A stretch of DNA of 64,000 nt. Source: Psoroptes ovis (taxonomy: Eukaryota > Arthropoda > Arachnida > Sarcoptiformes > Psoroptidae). The first letter of the stretch is position 1, and each line of letters opens with the position of its first letter. Below are positions 1 to 11,199 of this stretch, piece after piece. The notes below the pieces were generated by a model. That model ran no database searches. It saw nothing but the letters and a program-made list of their open reading frames with translations, and was not told the DNA's origin. Position numbers and translations under genes: made by a program. The DNA lies in assembly GCA_002943765.1 (NCBI GenBank), contig PQWQ01000019.1, positions 620,001 through 684,000 on the forward strand, read 5' to 3'.

Positions 1-2
1 AT

Positions 3-1190
3 TCCAACAGGAACTATGGTTTACCACCACCGCCACCTAGGGCCAAATCAAAACCAAAAGTATTCCCTGTATACATCACACCGAATCATTATCGATCCTT
101 GGAGCTTAAAGGTCGAATTAAATCAGGTGGTTCGAATTCGAATGATGATGATTCGAAAGATTCGAATGATGATGGTGGTAACAAACAACCGATAATGACA
201 TATGCATCCGAACCTTTGACGCCGAATGATGATGATGGGGCTGGTGCTGTTGAATTAGATGATGGTAGATCAGGTGATCATGTACAATTCGATGATGATG
301 TTAATGGTGGCAGTAATTATGAATATCAACCGATGCCTATGGCAACAAGTAAATTGACCAAGACGTATGTCAAAGTGAATGGTGGTCAAATGGCAAGGAA
401 AAAATTGCGGAAAAAACCACGGAAAATCAAAGGTAAAAATCGTAAATCACCGAAAAAGTCCGCGAATATCAAAGTAAAACCCCAAACCATAATACATTTG
501 GGTGAAAAACCTTCATCATCGTCGACGAATGATAATGATATGATGATTAGCCATAATCATTTGATGGAAGAAATGGATCCACAAGAATCATCGATGCAAG
601 AACATTCGAATGATCCGAAGAACGCGGTGGTTACCGAGAAAATGGTCGTAGAAACTTCGAGTCGCAAGCCGCCATCGATATTGAATCATGATCCATCGGC
701 AGCCGCCGATACCCAAGAACAGAAATTATTATTTTCCAAATATTTAAATCGAATGAAATTTTGGAAAAAATTAAATTCATCACTGTTATCAATGGTCATG
801 ACCTCTTCGACTACTCGGGCACCGACATCGCCACCGCCACCACCAACATCATCAACAACCACGACCACAACCACCACACCATCATCAGCAATCAAAATTC
901 CATTCCCGCTATCAGTGCCAATGATTGATTCGATAAACACCAGACTGCCAGCAGCGCCACCGCTACAGCAATCAGCTCAACCAGTATCACCAGGTATGAT
1001 GATGATGATCAATCCTAATTCAATGATTAACAATGAACAACCAGATCAAATGATGATTGTTGAAGAACAACATATATTTCATCCTTTGATGAGAAAATCG
1101 GATGACCAACATCATCCCCCGTCATCATCACCCCCACCACCACCACTATCATCACCCCCAGCACCGACGAAGAAATCAGCGAAACAATGA
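3..1190 (+). CDS. 3' part of an unrecognised low-complexity protein
   Basis: The reading frame is open from base 3, so the start of the gene lies outside the window. It ends with TGA at 1188-1190, and about 395 residues are visible. The visible part starts Pro-rich, then has an Asp/Asn/Gly acidic stretch, then a strongly basic block (ARKKLRKKPRKIKGK, around base 395-440), then a Ser/Thr/Pro-rich tail with runs of Pro and Thr coded by CCA/ACC repeats. No catalytic motif or membrane segment is visible. The basic block resembles the Lys-rich stretches in the next two genes on the same strand, so it may belong to the same secreted-protein group. That is an inference. I do not recognise the family. 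Confidence 0.6.
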   Translation, partial: SNRNYGLPPPPPRAKSKPKVFPVYITPNHYRSLELKGRIKSGGSNSNDDDSKDSNDDGGNKQPIMTYASEPLTPNDDDGAGAVELDDGRSGDHVQFDDDVNGGSNYEYQPMPMATSKLTKTYVKVNGGQMARKKLRKKPRKIKGKNRKSPKKSANIKVKPQTIIHLGEKPSSSSTNDNDMMISHNHLMEEMDPQESSMQEHSNDPKNAVVTEKMVVETSSRKPPSILNHDPSAAADTQEQKLLFSKYLNRMKFWKKLNSSLLSMVMTSSTTRAPTSPPPPPTSSTTTTTTTTPSSAIKIPFPLSVPMIDSINTRLPAAPPLQQSAQPVSPGMMMMINPNSMINNEQPDQMMIVEEQHIFHPLMRKSDDQHHPPSSSPPPPPLSSPPAPTKKSAKQ

Positions 1191-1512
1191 TTCGAATTCG
1201 AAATTCGAATCCGAAATTCAATCAAATTCGAATTCGATTTTCGAATCAATTTTCCAACCAGAAGACAATAACCTCGTGTGAAAATCACAAATTTCGATTC
1301 GAAATTTAGATCAAAACATCGTCTTAAATCAAGGATGGTCAAAAAAAAAAAGAGATGATTACTTCTCAAAAAATCGATTGAATCGAAAAGAGATTTTGAC
1401 CAACCATCGAAAAACACCGAAAAACATTCGAATTATTCAAAATCAAAATCATTCGAACCATTTGTTTTGACCAGTTTCATTTATTTATGATTCAAAATAT
1501 CAAAAATTTCCG

Positions 1513-2517
1513 ATGAATAAAATGTTATTATTTCAATTTGTGTCATTGTTACTGCTGTTACTGTTATTATCATTTCAATCATCAATATTTGTCCGAGCGA
1601 TTTCATTGAAAAAATTTTTAAAATTACAATTAAAACAGCTAAAAGCCCTTGGAATGAAAAAGAATAAATATTTCAATGTTCAAGAATATCATCAACACAT
1701 TTATCTTAATGATTATATCAATCCTACGCCTACTAAATCAAAGCCTCCAACCTTGCCTTATTCACCACCTTATCAACCGCCTCATAAACCTCCTGCACCA
1801 CCTCCAAAATCTTATTCAGTACCACCTTATCATCAATTCAAACCGATTCCAAAGCCTTATCGTGGTGATAAGCCGATTGCACATCGGCCCAAACCATATA
1901 GTAAAGCAGAAAAGACGCCTTTGAACTCGGTGAAACCGCCCAAACTGACGCCAGTTATAACACCTGTATCAACGATAATAGCGCCACCACTCCTGTCGTA
2001 CAGTCTCGATGATCCATCATTGATCAAATCCTATCAGCTGCCGTTGTATTTGCCACTGGTTAATTATGATTATTTGGGTTATGACCATGACCATGGTCAT
2101 CATCTTCAAGATTATCATCTTAATCAACCTTATTATCCACATTACAACGATCCTTATCACCTTGATCATTATTTGAAGCCATCATCTATCGAATCAAATC
2201 ATCATCCATACAAAATCAATGATTATTACCAAGATTGTTTCAATGACTATGATCAAGGCAGCCAGGGTCTTAATGGTCTTAACGGTGCAATTAGTCCGAT
2301 CGATTCAATCGATTACGATTATGATTCATTCACAGACTTATCGTTGTCATCGGCGAGTTCAGTGCCAAAATCATCGTCATCTTTGACACCTGATCGATTG
2401 ACAAGTAAATCATCGTCGATACAACAGGGTCATCGCAAACAACGATTAACCTTTGGTAAACGATCATTCGATTCGAAACTATTTCGACATCAATGTTATT
2501 TACTGCGTGAATTATGA
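1513..2517 (+). CDS. Putative secreted Pro/Tyr/His-rich protein
   Basis: This is a single-exon frame of 334 residues. It opens with a clear signal peptide: a Leu-rich core at residues 7-20, with likely cleavage near VRA at 27-29. A Lys/Leu-rich amphipathic stretch (residues 32-50) follows, then about 80 residues rich in Pro, Tyr and Lys (PPYQPPHKPP-type), then a Tyr/His/Asp-rich segment and a Ser-rich C-terminal part. Near the C-terminus is LTFGKRS, a possible amidation and dibasic cleavage site. The composition suggests an extracellular structural, cuticle or mucin-like protein, but no chitin-binding consensus is visible. It lies 320 bp after the preceding gene, on the same strand. The function is unknown. 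Confidence 0.7.
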   Translation: MNKMLLFQFVSLLLLLLLLSFQSSIFVRAISLKKFLKLQLKQLKALGMKKNKYFNVQEYHQHIYLNDYINPTPTKSKPPTLPYSPPYQPPHKPPAPPPKSYSVPPYHQFKPIPKPYRGDKPIAHRPKPYSKAEKTPLNSVKPPKLTPVITPVSTIIAPPLLSYSLDDPSLIKSYQLPLYLPLVNYDYLGYDHDHGHHLQDYHLNQPYYPHYNDPYHLDHYLKPSSIESNHHPYKINDYYQDCFNDYDQGSQGLNGLNGAISPIDSIDYDYDSFTDLSLSSASSVPKSSSSLTPDRLTSKSSSIQQGHRKQRLTFGKRSFDSKLFRHQCYLLREL

Positions 2518-3282
2518 TTTATTTCGGGAAGAAGCGAAATACCCGGAAAATTTTTTCGAAAATCGATACAATCAATCAATTAACATGACTAATTGTTTGG
2601 CCAAAATATCGTACCGAAGGATACAATCGAACAATTACGAATCAATCAATTCAATAGTTGTCTTTATTTACACATTAATCAAATAGTTGTCCATTTACGC
2701 ATCATTTATTCGATCGAACAAAAAATTGACAAGAGTAAATATTTACAAATACAAATACAACGGTTTTAAAGTTTTAATTCGTATTTTTAAAATTCAATTT
2801 CGTAATTTTACTATTTGAAATTCTCATTCAAAACTACGAAAATTAACTTTAAAACTACGAATTAAAACTTGAAAACTGTATTTTCGAATGAATAAACAAA
2901 CGGCATTTTCCCGTAAAACACATTCGTAAACGTAAACAATTGGCCACAATTGACAAGTTCGGACAACCGAAAGCTTGCACGGACCGAAAACAAACATAAC
3001 CCGTGATGTTTTCGGACGAATATTTACTGATTCAATGGTTCCATTGTCCATTCACATACGTGGTTAACAGTATTTGACATTCGTTGATGATTAATTGATG
3101 AATATTTTGGACAATTGATTCGAATATATTGGTGATCACGGATCATTTCCACTTGTAAATTCGATGATGATTCAGGTCAATCAAACATCGTCTCTTTTGG
3201 TCTTGGTGGCTGAAGAACCAATCAATCGAATGATTGGTGAATCTTAATGTCTTGGTGACTTGTCACCATGTGTGTGAATCGT
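2518..3282. other. Intergenic stretch with one family-2 palindrome
   Basis: No gene is seen here. The stretch holds a palindromic element at about 2757-2878 and leads into a TATA box for the next gene. Confidence 0.6.
2757..2878. mobile_element. Family-2 palindromic miniature element, copy 1
   Basis: The left arm carries AAGTTTTAATTCGTA. The right arm carries its complement, TACGAATTAAAACTT. At ~122 bp this is the shortest and most diverged of three related copies; the others are at 43493 and 53311. The ends are degenerate (ACGGTTTT / GAAAACTGT). Confidence 0.6.
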
Positions 3283-3289
3283 ATATAAA
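3283..3289 (+). promoter_or_regulatory. TATA box
   Basis: ATATAAA occurs in the context GTATATAAACACC, 144 bp upstream of the start codon at 3433. That would place transcription start near 3312. This is inferred from position only. Confidence 0.5.
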
Positions 3290-3432
3290 CACCTGGACAA
3301 TGATTGTACGGCGGAAATTTTCTTTTAAATTCGGTGAAAGTTTTTCGAATCTTTTTTCCTTAATTTTGAACGCTATGAAACAATCAATTTGACCAATTAA
3401 GTGTTTAAATCATTCGAATTTAGCCCCAAGAA

Positions 3433-4847
3433 ATGTCATCAAAGACAATGTCCAACGACTGTCATCGAAGAATGTCCACGAAATGTCATCGACAAAGATC
3501 ATCCAAGAATCGATTATTGGTCATTAAATCAATGTTAATATTGTTGACCTTACTGATCATTGGCAATGAATTCCAACAATATCAATGTAAAAAATTGTCA
3601 AAATTTAAAATGATGAAAAAACTAATGAAAGCCAAGGTGATAATCAAACCCCTTATTAAATCTGGTCTGATTCGGCCACCAACATTCCATGTAGTCGTGC
3701 CAATGATGGCACAATCAGCGATACGATCATTGACCGAAGCAGCAACTTCGGGTGTAATATCGGCCAGTAGCGGCAGTGCTGCCGCTGGTATAACCTCTAG
3801 CCTTATTAATTCATTGAATATTGGTGCTGGTGGTGAATCCAGTGGTGGCGCTGCTGGTATTCGACAAAAAAATCTGCCATCATTCGCAAGGGGTAAAGGT
3901 CAAAATTTCAAAGGTCAGGGTTTTGCTATTAAAACTTCGATGGAAGGTGGCGCTGGTGACCAAGAAACCACTGAATATATTGTCGATTTGGAACAATTTC
4001 AAAAAAATATTCAAAATTTACCCGAAATGTATCGAAGCTTGTTGCGTAATCTATTATCGTCTTCATCTAGTAAGGGTGGTAATGATGGGGGCCAAGATGC
4101 ACCACCTTCGATAGAGGTGTCCGAAGATGAATTGATGAAATTACAACAAGCCCTAAGCAATTGTCAACAGCGGAAATTATTTTCGAAAAATATTTTCCGA
4201 AATTTTCAAGGTAAACAATCAACGGCCATGAACAATCGATGTTCATACCCTATTACTTTGCAGTAAGTATCATTAACCTTTGACATCATTGACCAAAGAT
4301 TTCAAATAATTTTAAAACCCGAAGATGTCGTTCGATGAATGATTGCGGCTTTTCCACATCATCCGATGGTGAAAATGAAATATTATCACCGGCAACAGCG
4401 CCATCTGTTTACATTGATCATGAAGTAGAGCTTATTAATCCAACAACAAACCAACAAGAAATGGTTGGTGCAAGCGGAGGTTACGGTGGCGCAGCTGTCG
4501 ACCACATAAGAGGTTATGGCAGTGGTTATGGTGGAGGTTCGGGTGAAGAATTCACCCCTTTGATCACCAAACATCACCATCAACCAGAAAGCTATGAAAT
4601 AATCGAATCAAGACATCGTAATAATAATGGTGAATATTACAACGGGAATTATAATCATCAAAATCATCGAAAATTGTTGACTGCAGCGCCACACAATGTT
4701 GCGCAACGTAATCAAAATCTTGCGCAACAATACTTCGGTCATAACAACTATAACCCTAATAACAACCAATTAATCAACCATAACTCCCATAACAATCAAC
4801 CGCAGCAGCAGCTCAACAACGGATCATCGGCGAATCGTCAATACTGA
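3433..4847 (+). CDS. Putative secreted or membrane-anchored Gly/Asn/Gln-rich protein, two exons
   Basis: Exons 3433-4262 and 4325-4847 are joined across a 62-bp intron (donor CA|GTAAGT, acceptor CGAAG|A). The join keeps the frame (…PITLQ-CRSMNDCG…) and gives about 450 residues. A basic N-terminus of ~30 residues precedes a hydrophobic segment (SMLILLTLLIIG) ending at QYQC. It is either a signal anchor or, if translation begins at Met-32 (base 3526), a signal peptide. A Lys-rich amphipathic stretch (KKLSKFKMMKKLMKAK) follows, then Ala/Ser/Gly-rich sequence, an acidic region, and an Asn/His/Gln-rich tail. The Lys-rich post-signal segment resembles that of the 1513 gene, suggesting related neighbours. 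No known domain is recognised. Confidence 0.65.
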
Positions 4848-5605
4848 TCGAGCCCAGCCAGCTGAATGCTGCGCAAGCTACGGTGAAGCCACTGATTCGC
4901 TTGTCACTTGTCAACAAATGATCAACGTCAACGTCTACGGCTGCGTTGGTCAAAGATTATGTCATATCAACGCCATATTTGTGTCTCTGTGTTCGTGTAT
5001 TAACTTCATAATCATAGTCATATCATAACTCATCATAACTCATCCTCATCATCATGGTCATTTGATTCAATTATCTTAATCATCTTAATCCATCCTCAGA
5101 TCATCGTAGCCATTATCATTCGGTGACCCAAAGATTCATTCGAATAATGAATTCGAATGAAATCAAATTTAATTGTCATATAATTACATGTGGTTTAATT
5201 ATTTGATGACTTAAAATCTTAGAGTCTTAAAATTTCACGGCCAAAAAGCAGCCAAAGAAATCCTTATTTCAAATCCTATCAGCATTTTAAATGGACAACC
5301 TGTTGATTCAATATATTTCAATGTCATCGAATGACATCATTCATTCGTCCATCTTTTCATTCATTGCATTAATTCATCTCTTAATTCATTCACCTCTTGA
5401 TTCGTCCATTAATCTCATCATTTCATCTCATCTCTTCATTAATCATTTCATTTGATTGTGTGTCCACGTGTGGCCACAAGTCTTCGATGTTTTGACAAGT
5501 TCTCAACGTTTTGACAAGTCTTGACAAGGCATTAGTCTTTCGGACTTGTCCAAAACATTGCATTAGTCTTTGATATATGTTCAATGTCTCCTATGTCTTT
5601 TATCC
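4848..5605. other. Intergenic, low-complexity
   Basis: CAT/ATC-rich sequence runs up to ~5460. After that come imperfect direct repeats of TTTTGACAAGT (three between about 5489 and 5525) and related ACTTGTC words. No coding exon is seen on either strand. Confidence 0.5.
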
Positions 5606-8250
5606 TCACGGTCTCTCTGACCTTCTCTGACCCTCTTGTACGATCATTTTATTTAAATAAATCGAACTACTTACGACTATATTTTGATGTTTATCATCGA
5701 ATTCGAATCGTATACCGAAATTTTTGAACACCAACGATGATTGTTCCCGGAGGATTCGTTGATTTTGATCTTCATCATTCGATGATATCGATTGATCATT
5801 GATCAAATCGAATTCATCGTAAAGCAATGGAATCGATTCCAATAATTGAATCGATTGTGATTCGATTTGATTTAATTTTTTCACACGTGACACTTTACGA
5901 TATGATGCATTATATTTGAAATATTTTACACGTATTGAGCTACGATCGTAACCATGGCTATTGTTATTGCTGCAATCACGATGATTATTATGGTTATTTA
6001 CGATTGTTTGGTCACTATTTCTACCTCCATGACCTCCACAATCACTGGTAATTCGTTTCGATTTCGATACATTTCGGTTGAACAGAAATCGTTTAATACG
6101 ATTATGGAGACGATTTCGAAGCTTTTTCGTCGATGAATTATTTGAATTTGAATTCGCTGATGATGATGATCGTTGTTTACCATTATCATCATCGTCGATC
6201 ATCATTAAATTTGTTAAATCAGATGTTGAATAATATGATTTCAAAGGATGATCATTATTCATTTTCCGATCAGGTTTCACTGGTTTCTTGGTCATGACCC
6301 TTGAACGGTCATTATCTGAATCATTACTGGTATCGTCATCACCAGGGCTATTGTTTTTGTTGCTATGATTATCAGCTGAAGCATCCGAGACATCAACCCT
6401 AGGCCTCGGCTGACGTTTACGGTGTTTCAACGTACTAACGATCACTTCTTGTTGACGCTGAGTGAATCGGATTTCAATTTGTTGTTGCGGCTGTTGCTGT
6501 GGCTGTTGTTTGGACTTGTTTGATTGCAAAAATTCACAGGTATCCACCTTGAATTTTGATGATTTCACTGGCGTAGTCGGCTTTGAATGATCATTATTCA
6601 TTGCTTCATGATCATGATCATGACTATTGTTATTGTAAACAATTTCAATTTTTGATTTCATTTTTTGTTGTTGTCGATGATCATTCATATGTCTTTGATT
6701 ATCATTGATTCGATTATCATCATGTTCGTAAAGGATTAATTTTTCAATTTTATCATTTGCTGTTCAGTGGAAACATAAACAACACGTGTTTCGAGAGAAA
6801 AAATAAACAAATTAATTAAACATTTAGTTAATTAATTGATTAAGCGTGTAATTAATTAATTAATTGATTTATTCATTGATTAACTAATTGATTAATCAAA
6901 CAATCGAATTAAACAATCGATTGCATCAATCACTTGACAATCGAATTGATTGGTAGATTGGCAGGTCGTTAGGTTGATAGGTCGGTAGGCTGGTAGGCTT
7001 GTAGGCGTACGATTTATAAACAAAAACAAAACAAATCAATGATGATTCGTTCATCACCATCATGATGATCATCGCCGAAGAACAATGGACAATCTCTCTC
7101 TCACTTTCTTCACGGGGTGAAGATGATTCGTTTGTTTTTCTTATTTTGAAATTTCTTAGAAAGTTTCTCCAAAGTTTCTTGGTGGTAGTAACGTCTTGTT
7201 TTACTTATGATTCAAAGATTTTCGAAAAAGGAAATTTCAAAATAAGAAAACAATTGAGACGATTTCTGCGGCCGAAAATATACTGAATTTAAATGTGATT
7301 CATTCACTTTTGAAAATGTTTGTAATTTATTAGGTTGTCCGAAAAGTTTTGGCCAGTTTTCATCCAGCAACTCTACGATGATTAAGCCGAATGAACTTTT
7401 CGGACAACCAAATAATTTATAAATATGTCTCTCCATGTGTGTTTGTTTCATTCATTCATTCATTCAATTAAATACAATTAAAATTAATGCCATTTCACCA
7501 TTTAGTGAAATGTCATTGAACGAATTGAAGAAGAATTGTAGGGATCTTCTTCGTCATTCATTCAATGATGATGATGATAGTTCCATTCATTCATATTTCA
7601 AACTTTACTCATTTAATTTCATTTAACTTCATTCTGTTCTTCGTCCAATGGCGTCCAATCATTTTCAATTTCTCTTCATTTCATTTTGATTTTTTCATAA
7701 ATTTGTCATGTAAAAAAATTATTTAGGTTGTCCGAAAAGTTCATTCGGCTTAATTCCATAGAGTTGCTTATGAAAATCGGCCAAAACATTTCGGACAACC
7801 TAATACATATTTTGTAATTGGTATTAATGTCCAAAGACCTATAGACCTAGTTGATCATCAGGCATGATGACAAGCAAAGGTCGAACGGCAAGGATCGACC
7901 TGTGATTCGGCGTACGCCCAAGGTGATCATTGATCAATGATCGAATGAATAATCCTAAAAATTTATGTTGGCTTACCATTCGAATTCGAATCAATTATAT
8001 TGACAATATTAAAACGATCATATGTTAAATCATACATATCATCATCATCGATACTATCATCGTCAATACTATCATTATCATCATCGTGGTCAATGCTATC
8101 GTGATCATTATTATTGATTGATTTCAATGATTTCGGTGATGATTGCTGCTTTGCGGTGGTTGTTGATGATGATTTGCTCATAATCATCGTTGATTGTTCC
8201 AGCGTTGATGATGGCCGTTCGTTGATGATGTTTTGATTATTTGTATTCAT
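5606..8250 (-). CDS. Unrecognised Asp/Ser/Asn-rich protein, two exons
   Basis: Exon 1 is 8250-7977 and exon 2 is 6759-5606. The intron of ~1.2 kb has donor ATG|GTAAGC and acceptor GAACAG|CA. The split codon G|CA keeps the frame, giving about 475 residues. Exon 1 is Ser/Thr-rich and then highly acidic (runs of DDD and IDDD). Exon 2 has Gln runs, a basic patch (LKHRKRQPRPR), an acidic Asp/Asn stretch, and a basic segment (RNRLHNRIKRFLF) that could bind nucleic acid or DNA. No catalytic motif is seen. A second good donor (GTC|GTAAGTAG, GT at 5674-5673) lies inside the 3' part, so an alternative 3' end is possible. The two miniature transposons at 7331 and 7724 lie in the intron. Confidence 0.55.
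6790..7020. repeat. Intronic TTAATTAATT-rich tract followed by GGTAGG-type repeats
   Basis: Bases ~6808-6930 are built from TTAATTAATT words. Bases ~6952-7010 are imperfect 8-10-bp repeats of the type GGTNGGTAGGCT. Both lie in the intron of the minus-strand gene. Confidence 0.6.
7331..7410 (-). mobile_element. Family-1 element, type a
   Basis: TA|GGTTGTCCGAAAAG at the left and CTTTTCGGACAACC at the right. The flanks share TAATTTAT. It is intronic. Confidence 0.85.
7724..7802 (+). mobile_element. Family-1 element, type a
   Basis: A full copy between TA dinucleotides; ATTCGGCTTAAT lies at the left. It is in the same intron as the copy at 7331. Confidence 0.85.
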
Positions 8251-8804
8251 AATTGATAAACGTCAATGATGATTCGCGATCATTATTTGATGATCATCAA
8301 TTAACAATTCAATGATTCAATGATTCATTTAAATATTCAAAATATTGAAAGTCACAATATTCACCAATCAAAATTTAATAATTCACCAATAATTCACTAA
8401 TCAAAATGCACCAATCAAGTATTTCACCGATTCAAAAAAAAAAAAAAATACATTGAAAACACATGGATTGATAAATCATTAATTTTGATGTATTTTCCAC
8501 CTGTATTTTTTCAAACAAACAAATTGAATGTATTATTCATCATTATTTAAATCAAACAAATCAAACATCAAAATAAATATATTTTCATCATCATCATTTA
8601 TTAATCAATGATTCAATATAAAAAGTGCATATTAATAATGGTTAATAATGGCAATAATATCACAATGATAATAATAATGGTTGATCAACTGTAATAACAA
8701 CAGCAAGCAATAACAATGATAATGACAATAATAACAAATCATAAAATGTATGGTGATATTATTGAATTGATTGGAATTGAAAGAGAAGATATCATTGTAA
8801 ATAT

Positions 8805-8882
8805 TAGATTGTACGAAAAGTTTTGGCCGATTTTCATCCAGCAACTCTATCGGATTAAGCCGAATGAACTTTTCGGACAACC
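8805..8882 (-). mobile_element. Family-1 element, type a
   Basis: The left end is changed to AGATTGTACGAAAAG; the right end CTTTTCGGACAACC is intact. Confidence 0.8.
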
Positions 8883-9100
8883 TGAAGAATATTTACCACC
8901 GATTTAATCAAAATTAATCATTTGAAAATGCACATATAAAATGACATCAATTATTATTATTGAAATTGAATGGCGTATTGAATCCTGATGCATTAAATCA
9001 GTGATCTGGTGGAATGGATGGAATGATGGATGGTGGAAATATTAATAATAATCATTATCATTCATTTGTTACGATGTAAATCTATTGTGGACACATGTGG

Positions 9101-9126
9101 TTGCTGCTGTTGCTGCTGCTGCTGCT
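9101..9126. repeat. GCT/CTG microsatellite
   Basis: TGCTGCTGTTGCTGCTGCTG-type run in non-coding sequence. Confidence 0.8.
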
Positions 9127-9561
9127 ACTCATTCGAATCGTTACTCATGGTTACCATGTTGTTTTCATATGTGTTTCAGGTGATATTGGGCGCACAATTG
9201 ATTTAAATCATTGTTGCACTGTTGTAAACTGCTTGATTGTTGCCATTTAACAATTTCCAGCCAAAATGAGAGAAATTTCAATTTTAAAACGTTGTTTAAG
9301 AGTTGTTTTCCAGTGAAATTGAGTCTAAAACAAGAGGAATATCGTTTGATTGTCAACGCTAGAGCCCCTGTTGTTATTATGGCGACAATCCGTAATCCAA
9401 TGCCAATCGAATCTTTGGTTGATTCAAAATTGTTTTTTTTGGGTTTTCAATAGTCTTTGATAAGACATCAAGAGAGACTCAAGACATTGATCTAATCGAT
9501 AATTTGATTTATGATCAAGTGTCGATTAGCGATTGATTAGTGACGAGTTTCTCTACGTACT

Positions 9562-9640
9562 TAGGTTGTCCGAAAAGTTCATTCCGCTTAATCGAATGAA
9601 ATTGTTCATGAAAATTGGCCAGAACTTTTCGGACAACCTA
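9562..9640 (+). mobile_element. Family-1 element, type a
   Basis: Complete, with GGTTGTCC…GGACAACC between TA ends; the left part reads ATTCCGCTTAATC. Confidence 0.85.
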
Positions 9641-9862
9641 CATACTTATCATGTATTTTTCTTTGACACTTGTCAAATTTTCAAAAAACTTGTCGATTTG
9701 CGACAATTATTGTTATAATAAGATATGTATTTCATTTTATTAGATAAAATATTTTTTTAAAAAATCATAAATCATGGTAAACAATAATCAATGGTGGTGG
9801 TAATTGTAAACCTATGATATCATTATGAAAAAATGGAATGCTATTAAAAGGCAGCCATTTTT

Positions 9863-9880
9863 AAAAGGTATAAACCTTTT
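9863..9880. promoter_or_regulatory. Palindrome AAAAGGTATAAACCTTTT
   Basis: One of three AGGT-N4-ACCT palindromes around the 10160-10840 gene; the others are at 10115-10126 and 10903-10914. The role is unknown. Confidence 0.3.
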
Positions 9881-10159
9881 GGAAAATTTTAAAAAAATCA
9901 TCGATCCATGTAATCGGTCTTAACATATCTATGATTGTTGTGATTATCATCAGTAATCAGTTACGCCATCATATTTTGAGACAATGATTTAAACGATTAT
10001 AATTTTTAATGAACGATGTTTCGAGGTAAAACTTAATTAATCATAGATTTTTGGATCATAAATGCGCCATCGATTGTTTGAGCATATCTTTTTCTGTAAG
10101 GCTGTTGTTTACAAAGGTTTATACCTGATAAATTGATGAATAAATCGAAGCTTTTATAA

Positions 10160-10840
10160 TCAATAAACGGATCTTTCCAACGTTATATTGATTGATGGTA
10201 ATTTTTTATTAATAATTAATTGCCAACAACCAATCAATGGATCATAATGACAATGTTTCAAGAATGTTTCAACAGTTTTTTTACATTCAATGAACATGAT
10301 TAATTTTTCTTGAGATTTTGGTGCCATTGTTGGATGATAATCATCATTATCCATGGCTACCGATGTCCGAATGATTGTAAACAAAGGATTTTGAAACAGC
10401 CGCATCATATCTGAACTTAGGAAACCAGCCAGCAACATTGGTTCATTTGTTTCGAATATTAATTGATAGATTACATGTTGATTATCGGCGTTGATTGGAT
10501 TCTTATTATAACCAGCATTCATAATTGTTGTCGGTGTAGGGGTTAAGCTTTTATATCCATGATCATCCGGATTTATATCGACAAACTTGTCCAACATTCG
10601 ATTCAATCGCTGCCATCGTTGACGATCATTGAAGAGCCATTCACCGAAATTGTTTCGATATTTTGGTTGTTGTACAGCATTATTTTTTGCATCAAGACCC
10701 TTATTATTACCATCAATATCCGTGATCGTATCGTCTTCAATCTTAAATATTGAACCTAATAATCCATAAAGCGATTCGATACGTCGCTCAAGCAAATCAA
10801 TACGTTTTATTAGATCACGTTTTTGGCTGTGGATATTCAT
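10160..10840 (-). CDS. Unrecognised 226-residue intracellular protein
   Basis: This is a continuous frame starting at ATG 10840-10838 and ending at 10160. Residues 1-30 (KRDLIKRIDLLERRIESLYGLLG) look like a short coiled coil. The middle is linker-like and Asn-rich. The last ~110 residues (from about IYQLIFETNEPMLLAGF) look folded, with alternating hydrophobic and charged residues and several Cys/His (CKKTVETFLKHCHYDP). There is no signal peptide or membrane segment. The absence of low-complexity runs in the C-terminal half supports a real gene. I cannot assign a family. A small coiled-coil adaptor or complex subunit is one possibility, which is a guess. Confidence 0.65.
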   Translation of the reverse strand: MNIHSQKRDLIKRIDLLERRIESLYGLLGSIFKIEDDTITDIDGNNKGLDAKNNAVQQPKYRNNFGEWLFNDRQRWQRLNRMLDKFVDINPDDHGYKSLTPTPTTIMNAGYNKNPINADNQHVIYQLIFETNEPMLLAGFLSSDMMRLFQNPLFTIIRTSVAMDNDDYHPTMAPKSQEKLIMFIECKKTVETFLKHCHYDPLIGCWQLIINKKLPSINITLERSVY

Positions 10841-11199
10841 ATTGTTTCAATATTTCATGGGACTTATCAGGTCTTATAAATGTGTGCCAAATGGTATTTA
10901 TAAGGTAAATACCTCTTGAATCGAATGTTTTTATCTTTAATTTTTTGATAAATAAGAACAGACCAAAACATTCGAAAAATGGAAAATTCACAAATGACGA
11001 CTCGGAAAAAAATTCAAACAAGACGTATGCAAATTGAAACAGATTTTAATTGTTAATTTAATCAGATTGGATTCCATAAATCAAAGAAAAAAAATATTAA
11101 GAAGAGGTAATCAGAACACTTGTGGGTGTGCGTGTGTCAACAACAACAACAACAAGATGATAATCTGATGAATGAAGATCCTGGGGTAAGTAATTGTTA
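10841..11199. other. Short intergenic gap
   Basis: It contains the palindrome AGGTAAATACCT (10903-10914) just upstream of the minus-strand gene, and a CAA repeat (about 11138-11155). No exon is seen. Confidence 0.5.

Larger units (their letters stand above)
8251..10159. other. Gene-free stretch
   Basis: It holds two family-1 elements (8805, 9562), a CTG/TGC repeat at 9101-9126, and AT-rich sequence with ATT/CAT runs. No coding exon is recognised. Confidence 0.5.
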
